Source: Brachypodius melanocephalos
Lineage: Eukaryota > Chordata > Aves > Passeriformes > Pycnonotidae
Reading direction: 5' to 3'
NCBI GenBank assembly: GCA_013398615.1
Contig: VZSR01003807.1
Span: forward strand, 3,998,307 to 4,062,306
DNA length: 64,000 nt
The notes beneath the pieces are model-generated. The model searched no databases, had not been told where the DNA came from, and saw only the letters and a list, made by a program, of their open reading frames with translations. The translations under genes and the position numbers were made by a program. Below, one piece after another: positions 14,801 to 28,015 of this stretch. The first letter of the stretch is position 1; each line of letters begins with the position of its first letter.

Positions 14801-16374
14801 CGTGGTTTCCTCTCTCTTTTCATGTGCAGCATGACAGTGAGCAGCAACATGAACCATCCACACTCCTAGCTGCAGTGCAGCAGACTGTAAACAGAGGAAG
14901 CTGTTGGCAGTGGATGACCTGACCTGAGGAGAAAACTTATGAGTCATGGAGCCTTTGTTCATTTGAAGATTAAGTTTGTACTCTCCATGAGAAGGATTCT
15001 CCCCCATCCTTTGCCTCAGGAGGAAAACTGAAACATGAGCCTGTTGGAATGTGAGCAGTGAGAGAGGTCCTCATGGAAATGGTTGTTTTAAGAAGAAAAT
15101 ATACCATGTGGAAGTGATTGATTGCAACTTTTTTTCATCTAAAAATTGCTTTTTAGTGCTCAGTGTGACACCTCCATACACTTTTTGAAACATAGAGATT
15201 TAAATTTTCAGTTTGGATTCTACATCCTTATCAATAGCTACTTGGATATTTTGTACTGAAAGTTCCCCAGTTTCTTCCTCACTGCAAATTACAAGCTCAG
15301 TAAATTATCCAAAACCACTTAAGTCTGGAAAGCAGAACAGAAGAGCTTGCTGATCCCTCCCAGCTTGTAAAAATTTTGCTCTTCCTGAGAGTTTGCTATC
15401 ACATTGGCCTGGGGGTCAGCAGCTCAGACAGACAAAGCCAGCATAAGGAAAAGGCTGAATTACCCAGACCAAGAAGTGGTGAGAATTTTTACCTTTTCCA
15501 GATTTTTACTGTTAAATAAAAACCTTTAGAGTAAGACAGCAAAAAGGAAGTGATCATTGCAAGTCCCTTCAAAGAAACAGTGAATGTATATGTAGCCTGT
15601 CTAGAGAGACAAGTCTTTACAACTTGTGTCCTTCTCACAGCACAAGAGAGTGAGGTGTGATTTATCTGCTTAGTACGGAAACTTAGCACTAATTTTGTTT
15701 CTGTACAGACAGCAAATACCTGGTGATACTTCCACAACTGTTAAAGGTTTCCCAGTACCCCAAAGTGTGCATTTTTGGCTGCTTCCCTCTATCACTGGAT
15801 GACTTCAGTAAGGTTATGTCACGGGTAAGCAGATTATTACTGTACTACACTTAAAGTCAATTTTAGCATTTCCATTTTTGTCTGTGTAGAAATCACAAAT
15901 AGCAAATTTCTACTAAAGTGTTTCATCCCCTCAAAGTTGGATTTTAAAAAATAAAGGCCAGAAGGTGAAAAGATCAAAAGCCCCACATGCTTTAGGAATT
16001 AAACCAGTCCCAGTTTCTAATGCTTAGGAGAGAAGATTGTAATAGCAATGAGCTACCCTCCATCCATCTATTGCTGCTCCTCACTCTCAGGGGTGGAATT
16101 GTTGCCTTAAATTATAGCTTTCATAATTTCCAGGTTCTGTGCTGCATTAGTAAATAATTCTGAACTTCATATAAAGTGTTAGCAAGTTCTCTTCACAGTT
16201 TAGTAAGACAAAACAATCCTTTTCCAGCCTGAGAACTGAGGACACCATCCAGTTCAGGCCCCAAAAGTATAAACAGCAAACTGAGGAGACAAACTGGGAG
16301 GATGGGACTTCACAACCTGAAGCTGTAATTGGACAATTAATCCCAATATGTAAAAGGACCAAAACTTACAAAAG
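8817..16374. other. Intergenic, nothing recognised
   Basis: Plain AT-rich sequence with scattered short homopolymers (for example a C-run near 14626). No gene, RNA or repeat family is supported. Confidence 0.7.
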
Positions 16375-16530
16375 TGTGAAAACTTATGACTGGTGGTCCA
16401 CCTTAGGTCCATCTTGGGTAGAGCCATGGCCAGGCTCTTGTACTGCCCAAGAGGTATCCTTTTAATAAATACCTACTTTATTCCTTTAACACTGTCTAGC
16501 TTCTGTTTCAGGCAGCCTCCCTAGGCATCA
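16375..16530 (+). mobile_element. Possible 3' end of an endogenous-retrovirus LTR (ERVL-like)
   Basis: An AATAAA at about 16464 is followed by ACACTGTCTAGCTTCTG and a GGCAGCCTCCCTAGGCATCA terminus, an arrangement seen in avian ERVL-type LTR ends. A TGTGAA that could be the left end lies at 16375. The flanking five bases (AAAAG and GAACA) do not match, so no target-site duplication supports the borders. No viral gene is present. Confidence 0.35.
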
Positions 16531-19500
16531 GAACAATGGAATAAAGGGGCAACAGGACTGCACTCAGTATGGCAACCCTCAGGAGAGGCTGTGCATGTAT
16601 GTGAATTGTGGTTTCACTGACAACTGATGCAAACTGATCTAACTAACTGGTTTCATTAACTAACTGATGCAAATCCGTGTCAGTGACATCACATAGCCCT
16701 AAACGATGCCCATCAGGCTGCCTGCTTTCCTGCAGACACACCATCTGTTCCAGTCGAGGGTGCTAGAGGCTCCAGTCAAAGCCTATTGAAGTTACTGGAA
16801 AGATTCCCGTGAATCTTTGCCTCTGTGACTCATCCAGAGCTTATAAACTGCACAAAATGTCAGGCTCACAAACTGCTCTGTGCAAACACGGCAGCTAAAG
16901 CCTAAACAAAACACAAAGCAGCAGTCAGCTCTCTCACACCAGCGTATGCCAGGATTTGGTCTGCTAAAATCATCACAGCTGCAGTCATGTAGAGTAGGAG
17001 TACACAAGAGGAGGATAAAACTCTGAACGGATGCTTTTTGCTGAGAGGACTTTAGGAGACAAGAGCACTCTCTTAGGGCTAGAGGAATCAATTCTGCATC
17101 TCAAGTGATGCCACCATCAGTGGGGATGATGTGCCTAAAGGGAAAAACATGGGTCACAGTGCCTGAGAAAATCAAACACCACAGGAGAGGTGGGAGGAAA
17201 GAATCTCTGAAAGAGCAATAAGGCTAGGCAGAATTCAATGGCAGTGAGTAAAATGAGAGGATGGAGGATGACATAAAAATAGCCAGCTGTATCTATAGAT
17301 TTAACTTTTCTTCTCTAAGAAGAGACGACAGCGTTTTTCTTTCTCAAGATTACATAAAGGCACCCACTTCCCTGCACAGAGCTTCCACTGGAGTCAGTGT
17401 GAGTCATTTGTGCAGGCTGCTGAGAAATACATTCCCAGGAGAGCTAATTATTGCATATGTCACAACGAGCTTGCAGAAGAGGCTTTATAAACATCTGCCA
17501 CTGTTTCATTAGCTCCAGTTGAGGAAACAGAACAACTGTCAGCCTAAATGACATGGTTCGATATTTTCCATAAATTCTGAAAATAGGTCAGTGAAGGGCA
17601 AGTCCTGATAAGACATTCAGTTTTCAAGTTACTTTCAGGTAAAATGCGTGTTTTGAAAAGCATGCTAATTTTTTCTCCAGTCCCCATCAGAACATGCAGT
17701 TGATAGGACCTCTTCTCTACTTTATGTACAAGAAAAAGAGAAAACCAAAAGGCACCCCCAAACCCTGATTTACTCTTGGACTTGCATAAAACAAAACACT
17801 CTACCTGTGCTAATTGTTCAGCAGAACTCAATGAGGTGAGAAACGTAAAATTTGAATGTGTAAATCCAGCAGAACAGAGATGAGGTTTTATTAAGGACAG
17901 TGTTTATACGCTGCTCTCCATAGATTAAGAAATCTATTGGCCTAAAATTTATGGCCTCAAATATTATGGCTAGAATCTGTCCTGTCTGCAAAGATTTACC
18001 TATATTATATTTATAAAGCTTTAAAGCATGAGCCTGCTTGTGATTTAGTCAAGATCTTTAAGTGATCAAATCCTTTTATTGATCAAGTACTGAATCTGAG
18101 CCTTATGTATGGCAATTGAGATGTCTGTCCCAGAATTAGCAAAAGTACAGGCTCTGTGGCAATCCCAAGCATTTAGGTCATAGAAAAGACGGAAAGTTTG
18201 TTCTTACTTTTTCATTCCAGGAGGAAGAATGAGAGGCTGCAGGCAGGAAAAAGGAAAAGAACTTCAGAAATAAGAGAGTTTGAATATGAGGACAAAATCT
18301 CAAGCAGAACACCTAATTTGGAAACTAAACTCTGGGATTTGCAGCAGAATCTTTCTGGATTAGTGGTTCTTTATATGCCTCATACTCAAGAAATCCTTTC
18401 TCCTGAGGGACTTTCCTTGGTAGGTGAGAACAGTAGTTTCACATGACACTTTCTCCATATGGTTTGCAACATACTGAGGCAATAACATCTCTCACTAGGT
18501 ATAGCCTACTGAAAAATAAAGTTCTGATAAAAACTTGCACTCATCTTTATTATCTTGTGAGGGTTAAATAAATAAAAATAATAATAATTAATAATAAACA
18601 TTTAGCAAAAAATGAGAAAGCGAATAAGGATTATGTGATGTTTTTCCCAGGCTGACAATGTTTCTCTTAGCTTATCAGTTGACTGATGAGGGCCTTCCTT
18701 GTACACACTTTCCTGATAACTTTTCAGAGGAAGATGCAGCTACACATCTGTCCCCTGTACAGCTTGCCTTTTAGGCAGTGTAGCCTCACACAAGAGAAGC
18801 AGCTCTTATTCAGCAGAGCAAGGCAGCAGAACAGATTGACTGGCTCAAGAGCTATTAAAAAAAATCAAGCTGATCTATTTAGCTGTCATGAGCTTCAGCA
18901 TCTGGACAGTTTTTATCTTTTTAACCCCTCATTGACTTTTCCTAAGTAACAAAAGAATTCAAGAAAGAAATGCAACAAATCTGGAACATGATACATATAA
19001 AGAACAGAAAATAGACTTAAGGACTAAAATGGCTCTGGATGCCATATTTTATTGATAATTGCTTTGGACTGAGCCACATTACCTTGAAGAAATATGAAAC
19101 TGAACAAAATATACTATTTGCTTTTTGTTTTGTGAAAATACTCTCTGAAGTCCTTTCCATATCCCTGTATTCTGACTGTGTACCAGTGTAAGTGAGGAGC
19201 TACTCCAAAGGAACCAACCAATATTAACTGGAATAGGAAAAATGAGAATTAAGTTCAAAAAAGCAGTACCCCTTGGGCATCTCTAACACAAGAACTTATG
19301 GTATCCTTCCAAACAATTTTCATGAGTGAGAATTCCACTCTACTTCCATTTTGTCACAAACTGAGAGTCCAGCAAACACAGAAAGGCATTTTCCTCAGTT
19401 CCAGGAAGGCTGCTAAGTTAGTGCAGGTTTGGGCACAACTCAGATCTGGCTTTCTCCTTTAAATAACATTAGTAAGCCTAAAATGTTCACATTAAAAAAA

Positions 19501-20139
19501 AATTTCTGAAATAAAAACTATCATTCTGCATTGTGTAGCAGGTACCTGGGACCTTTTGTTATATTTTTACTGCTTACCAATCCACATGCCTCAAAATTAC
19601 CTGGGAAAACTTTGGCATCAGACATCATCTGGCCAAACTGGAAGAACTCCAAATCTTATCAAACATATACCACAGGCTGTACCTAGTATTTTACCACTGT
19701 ATTTACAGAACTGGGATATGAAAAGATTTAATCAGGGGAAGAAAACACACTCTTATTATGGCTTGGCCAATTCAGAAATTACAAAATCTATACTCACACT
19801 GCTCAAAGGATTGTCTGACGTGTCCTGTTTAAGGAAAGATGCCTCAAGCTGAATTTTCCTTTTTGTCCCAGTTATTTTATTTTTTTTCCCTGCAGTTTGC
19901 TTTCTCAGCAGAAGCAATGTAAAGGCATAGGACACTCAAGTGAGCTGGGCATGCCTGTGCTGATGGATGAAGGGATCAGTTGCCAAAAGCTTGTACGCAG
20001 TGCAGCACTCTTAGAGAACACCCTGTGGGTGAGTGCCACGCTGTGAGTCACTGCCTGGATGAGGCTTTTGCAGGACAAAGCACAGCATTGTGGGTCCCCA
20101 TGTTCAGAAAAAAACCTAATTCATGTTAGAAGGAATGCA
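16531..20139. other. Intergenic, nothing recognised
   Basis: Contains an AATA-rich low-complexity stretch at about 18565-18600. No gene or RNA is supported. Confidence 0.7.
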
Positions 20140-20470
20140 GAGAAAGATGCTGGGGATTTAAAACTATCTTATAAGAGGAGACTAAACCAGCTAAGCTTGT
20201 TTCACTTTAAAAAGTCTGTGAGGGCATATGATTGCTTTCTGTAAAAACACTGGAAAGAGACACAAAGAGGGGGAAAGAAAGGCTTAAAAATGGCATAATG
20301 TTGGCACAAGAGCACATGGCTGTGAACCATAAATTTTAGGCTGGATTTCGGGGATTATTTCTACTGATCAATAAAGTGATGCTCTGGAACAGACTTCCAG
20401 TCAGGAACAGTGACTGGAAAAAGCCTAATCAGTTTTAAGATGAAGCTTGATAAATCCTTTTAAAGGATAA
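20140..20470 (+). mobile_element. Old CR1/L3-like LINE 3' remnant, plus orientation
   Basis: The order of short runs matches the CR1 3' region: an AGGAGACT block, then GGCTGGATTT, then ATTTCTACTGATC, GCTCTGGAACAGACTTCC and a final AAGCTTGATAAATCC. This parallels the usual 'gttggatatta...aaatttctt...gaacaggctgccc' order. It is strongly diverged, so it is ancient and inactive. Confidence 0.5.
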
Positions 20471-22254
20471 TAGGAGAAGACTGCCTACAATGGCAGACAA
20501 ATGGATTCAATTTTGGAAGACTTCTCCAGAACTAAGCTCCCAGACAATTCCTAAATGCTACATCGGATTTGCTGAACTCCGTGCAATATTAAGCCTAGAA
20601 ATATGTACTTAGTTCAGTTCTTGGCTTAAAAATATTGCTATTTCAAAGTGTCATATATAAAACTTATTTTGCATAGAGAAGGAGATTGAATGGCACAGTA
20701 GTGCAGAGACAGAATTATCTCTGATTTCTCAATTTGTATCATCCCTTATTTCCAAATATTTAGACGATCCTATTATTGTAGTTAAATCTTCCATCATTAT
20801 TTTGCAAGGTAGTAGTAACTACCCTCATTATTTTGTGGCTATAATATAAAACACAAAGAAGCCAATTAATTCATTCATTAATAAAGCATGTTGTAATGCC
20901 CAGAACTAGTCTGTGAGCAAGATCTTTTAAATCGCTACACTCAGAATTTGGAACCTCTTCCTGAAACACTGGAGTGGAAAAACAGCTAGGCCAGCTACCT
21001 CAGAGGTACTTCAACCCTGGCTCAAGGACTAGTGATGACCCCGCAGAAGAAGATATTTTCAAATATTTTGGGGTTTTTTTAACTACATTGCCATTCAATT
21101 GGCTCAGCTACACTAACAGCCTGACAATCCCTGCTTGATAAAGGAAGGTGGATGAAAATCTTGGGAGACTTGAAAGTTGAAGGCTCTCTAAAGGTGGATC
21201 AATAAGAGCTTCCTGATAAGCACAACAGTCAGCTCTGAAAAGGTGCCACAATTCCTCTCCTAGGGAAGATTTTGGATTTTTTTTCTCCTATGACTGGAAC
21301 AAATAATTGGGAAATAGATATTTCAGAAAAGAAAGAAAAATATATTTTGCAAAGATTCAGTGATATCACATGAGTCACAGACCTGAACCTTCTCCCACAG
21401 TCCATTCCAGTGGCTCTGCTGTGGCCTGGCTGGCTGGTGGGCAGGTACTCCATGCTCTGCCAAGGCTGGGGGACATGTTGGTAACACAGGACACTGATGG
21501 CCTGATGTGGCAGCTGGTCCCAATGGGCTGCCAGGCAGATGGACTGACTGAGAGGCAGAAGAGTGCTGCCCTAGGAGAAAAATCAACATTTGGGGATTTT
21601 TTCCACATTTACTGGAATCAATTTTCACAAGAGGTTGCTTTGTTGGAACTTTATTTCTACAGGGAGCTGGTTAATGAGAGGATTGCTAACTAGTCCCAAT
21701 ATTACTGCTGGCAGTTGCTGGTACAGAGCAGAACAAAGGGGGTTTTTTTGTTTTTTTTTTTTTTTCATAGGTCTGAACTCCCCTCTGCCTCTGTTTGAGT
21801 CTCTCAGATAGCCAATGTTAAGGTTCATTCATCATGTCTTGGTTCAAGAAAACTAACAGCAATTGCTTCAATACGTATTACTGACAGAAATGAACTAAAC
21901 TCTATCTCAGTTCAGCTTTTCAGGAGATTTTCTGTTAAGCACAGCACTGTCCAGGGACCCATAAACTAAAGATTGCATAGGGCCTTAAAGACTCATCTCA
22001 GTAGCATGATAGCTGCTGAGAGCTCTAAGACAGATTAATAAAATGATAGCAGCTTCCTCAGAACAGCGTTTTTGCAGTCACCCACAAAGACCATCTAGGA
22101 CAGTACTATGCCAAGGGTAGCTCATCAGCAACTTTGGCCAGATTTTGGCTTGTGTCTTTGTTCTGCTGCTCTTTTATTGATAATGTGAAGAAAAGGGTTT
22201 AATTTCCAGAGCTGGATGTTCATCTTTTTTTGTTCCACATTCTACTAACATTTT
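20471..22254. other. Intergenic, nothing recognised
   Basis: AT-rich non-coding sequence with a long T-run at about 21740-21765. No gene is supported. Confidence 0.7.
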
Positions 22255-22900
22255 ACTTTCCGAACCCCTCGGTACTTCCTGATGTTACCGCTCAAACTCA
22301 CAATCACCACAAGTTCTGCCGGGAACGTGCAACGTTACATTCCTTTATAGCCAAGGAATCCCAGCAGAAGTTCTGCGGGTCCAAAGCCTGCCCCCTTCTC
22401 CCTGCTCCAAGTTTACCCCGGCTGCCCCCGCCTCAGGATTAACACGATCCCAGCTGTGGAAAAAGCATTTTGTGCCCATACGCTACCACCTAGCGGTACG
22501 TGCTGCCCCCGCACAGAGTGCTGTGGGACAGACTGCCTGCGGCCTAGCGGGTGCCCAGGCTCCCAAACTTTGTCTCACAGGGTCTGGGTGAAGTCTGGAG
22601 AAAAGGCGCTGCTGGTGCTCTACCCAGGCATGGCTCCTGCAGCAGCACCTTCGGGCTGGTGGCGGTGTTTCCCCAGGCAGCTATGAAGGGCAGCATGGAT
22701 TCTCAGCGCTGCCTTTTTTCCGAGAGCCCTGCCCAGAGCAGCAGCCCCTCCCGCGGCAGGCAGGGCTCAGTGTGTGTCTGAGCAGAGCCCTTGCAGGGCT
22801 GCCTCAGCAGAACCTGCTGCTCTCTGAGCTCCCCCTTCCCAGTGTTGAGTAGCCAGCTGGGCTGCCGATCTGCGAGACGGATCCAAATTTCAAAGGGATT
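22255..22900. promoter_or_regulatory. CpG-enriched GC-rich patch, possible promoter
   Basis: By eye roughly 27 CpG dinucleotides fall in about 650 bp, densest at 22255-22560, whereas most of the window is CpG-poor. Such islands often mark promoters. In mammals LYST lies beyond the NID1 3' end in the same orientation, so its 5' end could fall in this region; that is inference only. No start site or coding exon is seen. Confidence 0.3.
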
Positions 22901-23258
22901 CTGGTCCTTTTGGGCAAACTACAGCTGTGGCCATCATCTTCCTGGGCAGACACCCCGTGCCTGCCCTCAGGAAGCAGCAGGGCCCTTCAGCCACTGTACA
23001 AAATCAACACAACCCAACCCGGAGGAAGGAGAGAAGGAAAAAACAGACACTAGGGCACACCTTTAGCTGAAGAGGGGCTCCTTGTCTAACACAGCACCAT
23101 CAAAGTTGTTCTATCTCTACTCTTTTTCAGGCCCTGCACTAGAAGGTGTGGAAAACATATCAGGCCAAAGATATCGTAACACTTTAACCATTATACATTT
23201 CTGAAGACTTGAGACTGCAATGTTTTACTCTGATGCTATGCTAGCCCTGAGAAACCAG

Positions 23259-23273
23259 ACAACAGGGGGTGCT
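23259..23273 (+). promoter_or_regulatory. CTCF-like motif
   Basis: ACAACAGGGGGTGCT fits about 12 of 15 positions of the CTCF core pattern CCASYAGRKGGCRSY on the plus strand. Confidence 0.3.
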
Positions 23274-26200
23274 TAAAAACACTCCCCAAAATAGACAGAT
23301 GAATGTCCAACAAAAAGCAAGTGTTGCAGTAAGACAACACATTACATCTGATTCCAGTCCCTGATTTATCAGTGTGAATATGCCATTGCAGAGCACCTTA
23401 AATACTTCCTCTCTGACTAAAATCTCTTTGTTTTTTGTTTGCTAGTTAGCAGATTTTAGAGTTGAAAGTACAAAAGAAATGTTAATTATCCCACCAGCTT
23501 AAGAATGTGGTGAAAACATGCAATAGTGCAGAACTCTATCTAACCTCAACTCTCTTCGGAAGAAAAGTAGACAATTCTTTACAAAAGCTCTTGACATTTT
23601 GTTTCAGCTGATTTTGTAACTTAGCTGTTTTTCATCAACCAAGCATCACAGCGCACTAGTTGGGGATTGTAGTGAAGTATGGGATGATGTTTAGCAGTTC
23701 CTTATGTAATGTATTTCTAAAACTTCCTGTTGTCTCTACGATGTATTTCATGCCCTTGCTTCAAAAACTTACACTTTTGCTAGTTCTAACCTAGCAAAAG
23801 GCTGATTTTCTACTTCTCTTCCTGTACTTTCACACTGCCTCCTGGGTTACCTCAGAAAAGATTTCCTCTTGCAGCCACTGAACCCGCCACTGATACAATT
23901 TAAAAGAATACCATTCCCTAATGCATCCTGCTAACTCCAACCCAATAACAGAGGTAAGCACTGAAGACAAAGAACACATTTTTTACCTGGTTTCTGTTCA
24001 TGTGGCCCAGCTCCAGCCTTCTGTTCAGGCTCACCTGCCTATCACACATCTTGTTTAAGTCTGTGACCCTCCATGGATGCTGCTGTAATTTTTCTGATGT
24101 ATTTATCTCACCTGCATATACGTATGGGCTAGAATTTAAATCAAACCACATCAGACAAAGCTCCTCATAGCCTTAACTTTTAGAATCTTTTTCTAGGCAG
24201 AAAAGGTATGCTGAGAAAGCCTTTTCCCAAGCATTAGTTTAGAGAAGGGCTGTGAAGAGCTCCATTTGTTTAAAATGCACAAGGACACAAAAGTTTCCCA
24301 TCTCCTGCTCCTCCATCTTCATGAATCTGGACTTAGCCCCAGAATCTGTGTGAGAGCTCGTTCATTCAGGGGTCTCTTGTGTCTAAGTGAGGAACAAACA
24401 GACTTACTGAATAGGCAGCAGAGCTGTGGCTCATGACTGTCACTGCCAGTGGAGCAGCCATCATGGGCACATTGACTGCAGCCTTTCTCCTCCTGCACCT
24501 CCTCATGTTAGACCAAGGCTGCATTTGCCCTGGTTCTGACAAATGGCATTTCTGTAACCCTTCTCATACTCCTGGTCTAAAGTTGATCCCGGCAACAAAC
24601 CCATGGGGTGAGGAGTTATTATTTTCCCAATTTTAGAGCAAAATAAATGAGCAAGTCAAATTGTCTTGCTGTCTCAAAACTATCAACAGAAAATATTTGA
24701 ATGCAGAGCTTTGTGTTTAAGCTTTGAATGTGGGATGCTCAGCACTCTCTTCCACACTTGACTTGCATAAGAACTAAGACATGTAATATTTCTGAAACTG
24801 CCAATCACTTCTTCTCAAGCCTGTAAAAGTTTCACCATGCACAGCTTGCAATTCTGCACACCATTCAAGCAGAAAATGCACGCACAGGAGACCACAGAGC
24901 AAAGCAGAGGAATCAGACAGATCCTTATCCAACTCCCAACAAATGCTACAAAACTTTAACCCACGTGATGACCCCCTGGCCTCTGACAGGCACTAACCAC
25001 TAAACCTTTCTCCTCTCTAACAACTTCTGCTCAGTAGGTGCTAGTATTCTTAAATTCAGAGAGGCTACTTTCAATCCATAATTGAAGTATGTTAATTGTA
25101 TTTCACACCTGTGCCTGAAAAACTGTTTCCCCAGAGCTGTTAGCTCTAATAAATCACAGCTTCCCACAAATCTGAGTTCTTTCATATAACAGGGATTGCC
25201 AGCAATTTAATCTCTGTATAAGATCAGTCTGCTCATTGAGCTTCTCAGCCAAAAAGAGCATCAAAGACAACTCGCAAGAGCTGCACAAAACCAGGCAGCT
25301 GCCAGCAAGATTATGAAGGGAGGATGGGTTTAGGGTAAGCTTCCTGCTATTGGGCTGGAAAGAGAGATGGTGGCGGCTGGGTGTGTGAAAACCTGCAGCT
25401 GTGTAAGGCTGCTGGTGTGTTGGTACTTCCTAAGAATGTAGAAAAGGTCATTCAAAGTGCTGGCAGCAAGTCTGGGTGCAGTGCTGATGTGGCTGCGTGG
25501 TCCCACAAGGACTGGCTGAGGATGGGCTTTCACAGGTGCCTCGGAAAAGTAAGGGAGAAGGAGCATTGGGATGTTTGATGCTTGATGCCACAGATATTTT
25601 GGTCCTAGTACTAAAGAGACTGATTAAACCATTTGTGTTTCCTGCATAAAGGAATGTAGAAGCTGTATTTTAAAGCTTGGGGTTTTGAAAACAAAGTTGT
25701 GCTTGAGCTATAGTATATAAATGAAATTTACTTCACTAGTTACAGGGATCTCAACTTTACATGTTGTTCATTAGAGACCCTGGATAAAGCAGGACTACAT
25801 CTACTGGGATTTCTCATATAGGATTGTTGATGCAAGATCTCACATTTCATCTGCTTTTATGTGCATAACCTGCCTAACACTTTTACTTCAAGAGACAGGT
25901 TCGTGTCTCCAGTTTTCTGTGCATAGCCTAAAGCTCTGGTAAAAGATGAGGGTCTTTTCATAAAAGAGAATGAGATCCAGCTGTGAAGTTTCAAATTTCA
26001 GCCCCTCTTCAAACACGGAATTTGGACTGGAGTTCACAGTTCCTAAATTGCACTTCCCTGTTTGGATGCTGTGAATTAGCTGGTCTGTTCTTTGGGACAG
26101 CTCTTTTTTGTTCTCAGCAGCTCTGCTATAAAATGCCAATTTAAGACATTAAGGCTTCCAAGCAGTGACCTTGCCTTTCACTTAGGTCTTGAAGAGAAAA

Positions 26201-26639
26201 GGATTGTCATACAACAAAGTAAAGGAAACACATTGCTAACAGGTGACATCTATTTGTGTTGGGAGTCAGGTCCAGTGAGAAAGGCATAGACTTTGTATCT
26301 ATGCTTGCAAGAAATATGTATTTTAGAGAGGAAAGGGATGAGTTTCAATTTTACTATTCTCCAGTTTTACCTTATTTTCAGAGGTATTTATCCCTGAGAC
26401 CTCAAAAGAAGAAAGTACCAAGTATTGTTCTCATCTTTCGTAACTACTGGCAGTACATGACAGCTCTGAATAATGAAGGCTGAGATTTGTTCTTTAAGTC
26501 AGGGTTTATTATGCTAAGAAGAGACCAAGACAAGGAATCTATACTATCAGCCAAGAACATCCACAACTCATCCCTCAGGCTGTGCTAGCCAACAGAAAAT
26601 TAGTTACTCAATATCTTATTTGCAGTGTACAAGCAAGTT

Positions 26640-26658
26640 AAAAAAAAAAAAAAAAAAA
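26640..26658 (+). repeat. Poly-A run of 19
   Basis: An uninterrupted A19 run. No retrotransposed body or flanking direct repeat could be identified beside it. Confidence 0.9.
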
Positions 26659-27317
26659 GTAGTATCTTGTTTACAAAAAGCAAATGGCACTAAAGCCTTA
26701 ACAAATGTTTGTTTGCATAAACCATATCCAAAGTAAACACTGAATTGTCTTTTGCTTTTTTAAGACACTGCACTCTCCAATAACCTCAGAACAACTAATA
26801 CATGAAGTTTTAAGCAAATATTAGACAAAACATGTGTTGCAAATACTAAGCAGTACTTTCCTTGCCCAGTTGTTCTAAGTACTGCACTCAAATAGTTCAT
26901 GCTTTTAAACCAGAGCAGACAAAAGAAAAAAACCAACACCCCACACCAGCCCAACACCCAACTCACACCCAAATAAAAATCCCTTAGGAGGATCCCTGCA
27001 CTCTTAGGAGCCATCTGGTTTTAAATGCTTTACTGAATTCCACACATCAGAATTCTCCGAATCAAGATACTGATTGATCACACGCATAAGAAAATAATTT
27101 CAAATTGTAAATACCCTTTTGAGGGCTGCAAATGACTAATAGATTATTTGACAAGAAGCTGGCATTTAATTTCCTGAGTTTTTAAGTTAGTACGACAAGC
27201 AAATTTTTTGTCTCTGAACACAAAGATCTTCACAAAGAACCCGAGCACCGTGAGCATTTGAATAAACCCCAGAGGAGGAATCAACATGATTGTAATCAGA
27301 TTATTTTTGATCCTCTG

Positions 27318-27332
27318 CCACTAGATGGTGTC
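27318..27332 (+). promoter_or_regulatory. CTCF-like motif
   Basis: CCACTAGATGGTGTC fits the CTCF core pattern with about two mismatches, on the plus strand. Confidence 0.35.
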
Positions 27333-28000
27333 CGGTTACCTGAACTGTAACCACAGCTGCATTAATCAAAAAACAACCTTCAGACTCGCTGAATTCTTGT
27401 GCTTGCAGCTTTTGCTGATATTTTGGACAAGCTATTTTCAAGGGAGGTTTGGCTTTTCAAGTCTTACTTTTGATCTCTGTATGGTCTTTTAAATGGGAAA
27501 AGACGAAGTCTTTGATGAGGATTCTTGCATAAACAGAAGCAATGAACTTACAGAGCACCTTAACTGCAACCAAGGAAATGTGAGCCAGGCTTGAAGCAAT
27601 GCAAAACAGCTTTTCTAAAAATAAGGGGGAGAACAAAAAGGAGAGTAATGCAAAGTCCAGAGGGCAAAAACCAGCACGGCTGTCCATCTCAGCAAGCACT
27701 AAAGCACCATAAAAGTCACCATAAAAGTACTTCACTTGGTACTGAAGGAAAATGAAACTCTTCCTGTGTGTGTTGTGCAGCTTGGTATTTGTGGTGTTTT
27801 ACGTCTCCTTTGAGAGCTACAGCAGAGCAGTTGAGAGGAAAGGCAAGAAAAAGAAAAGATACGAGAGCATGGAAGGTATGTGGAGTCCAGGCTTGAATGT
27901 GTAATGCCAAAGAGCATTATCTATTTTATCCATATAATTAAGCAGAAGGACAAATAGGAAACTGCAATGCTCTCTGTTCCCAGATCTGCTAATAAATCAG

Positions 28001-28015
28001 GCACCAGGGGGCCTC
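28001..28015 (+). promoter_or_regulatory. CTCF-like motif
   Basis: GCACCAGGGGGCCTC contains the strong CACCAGGGGGC core, in the same orientation as the motif about 0.7 kb to its left. Confidence 0.45.

Larger units (their letters stand above)
22901..27317. other. Intergenic, no gene recognised
   Basis: Holds one CTCF-like motif (23259-23273) and a poly-A run (26640-26658). No coding sequence is supported. Confidence 0.7.
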
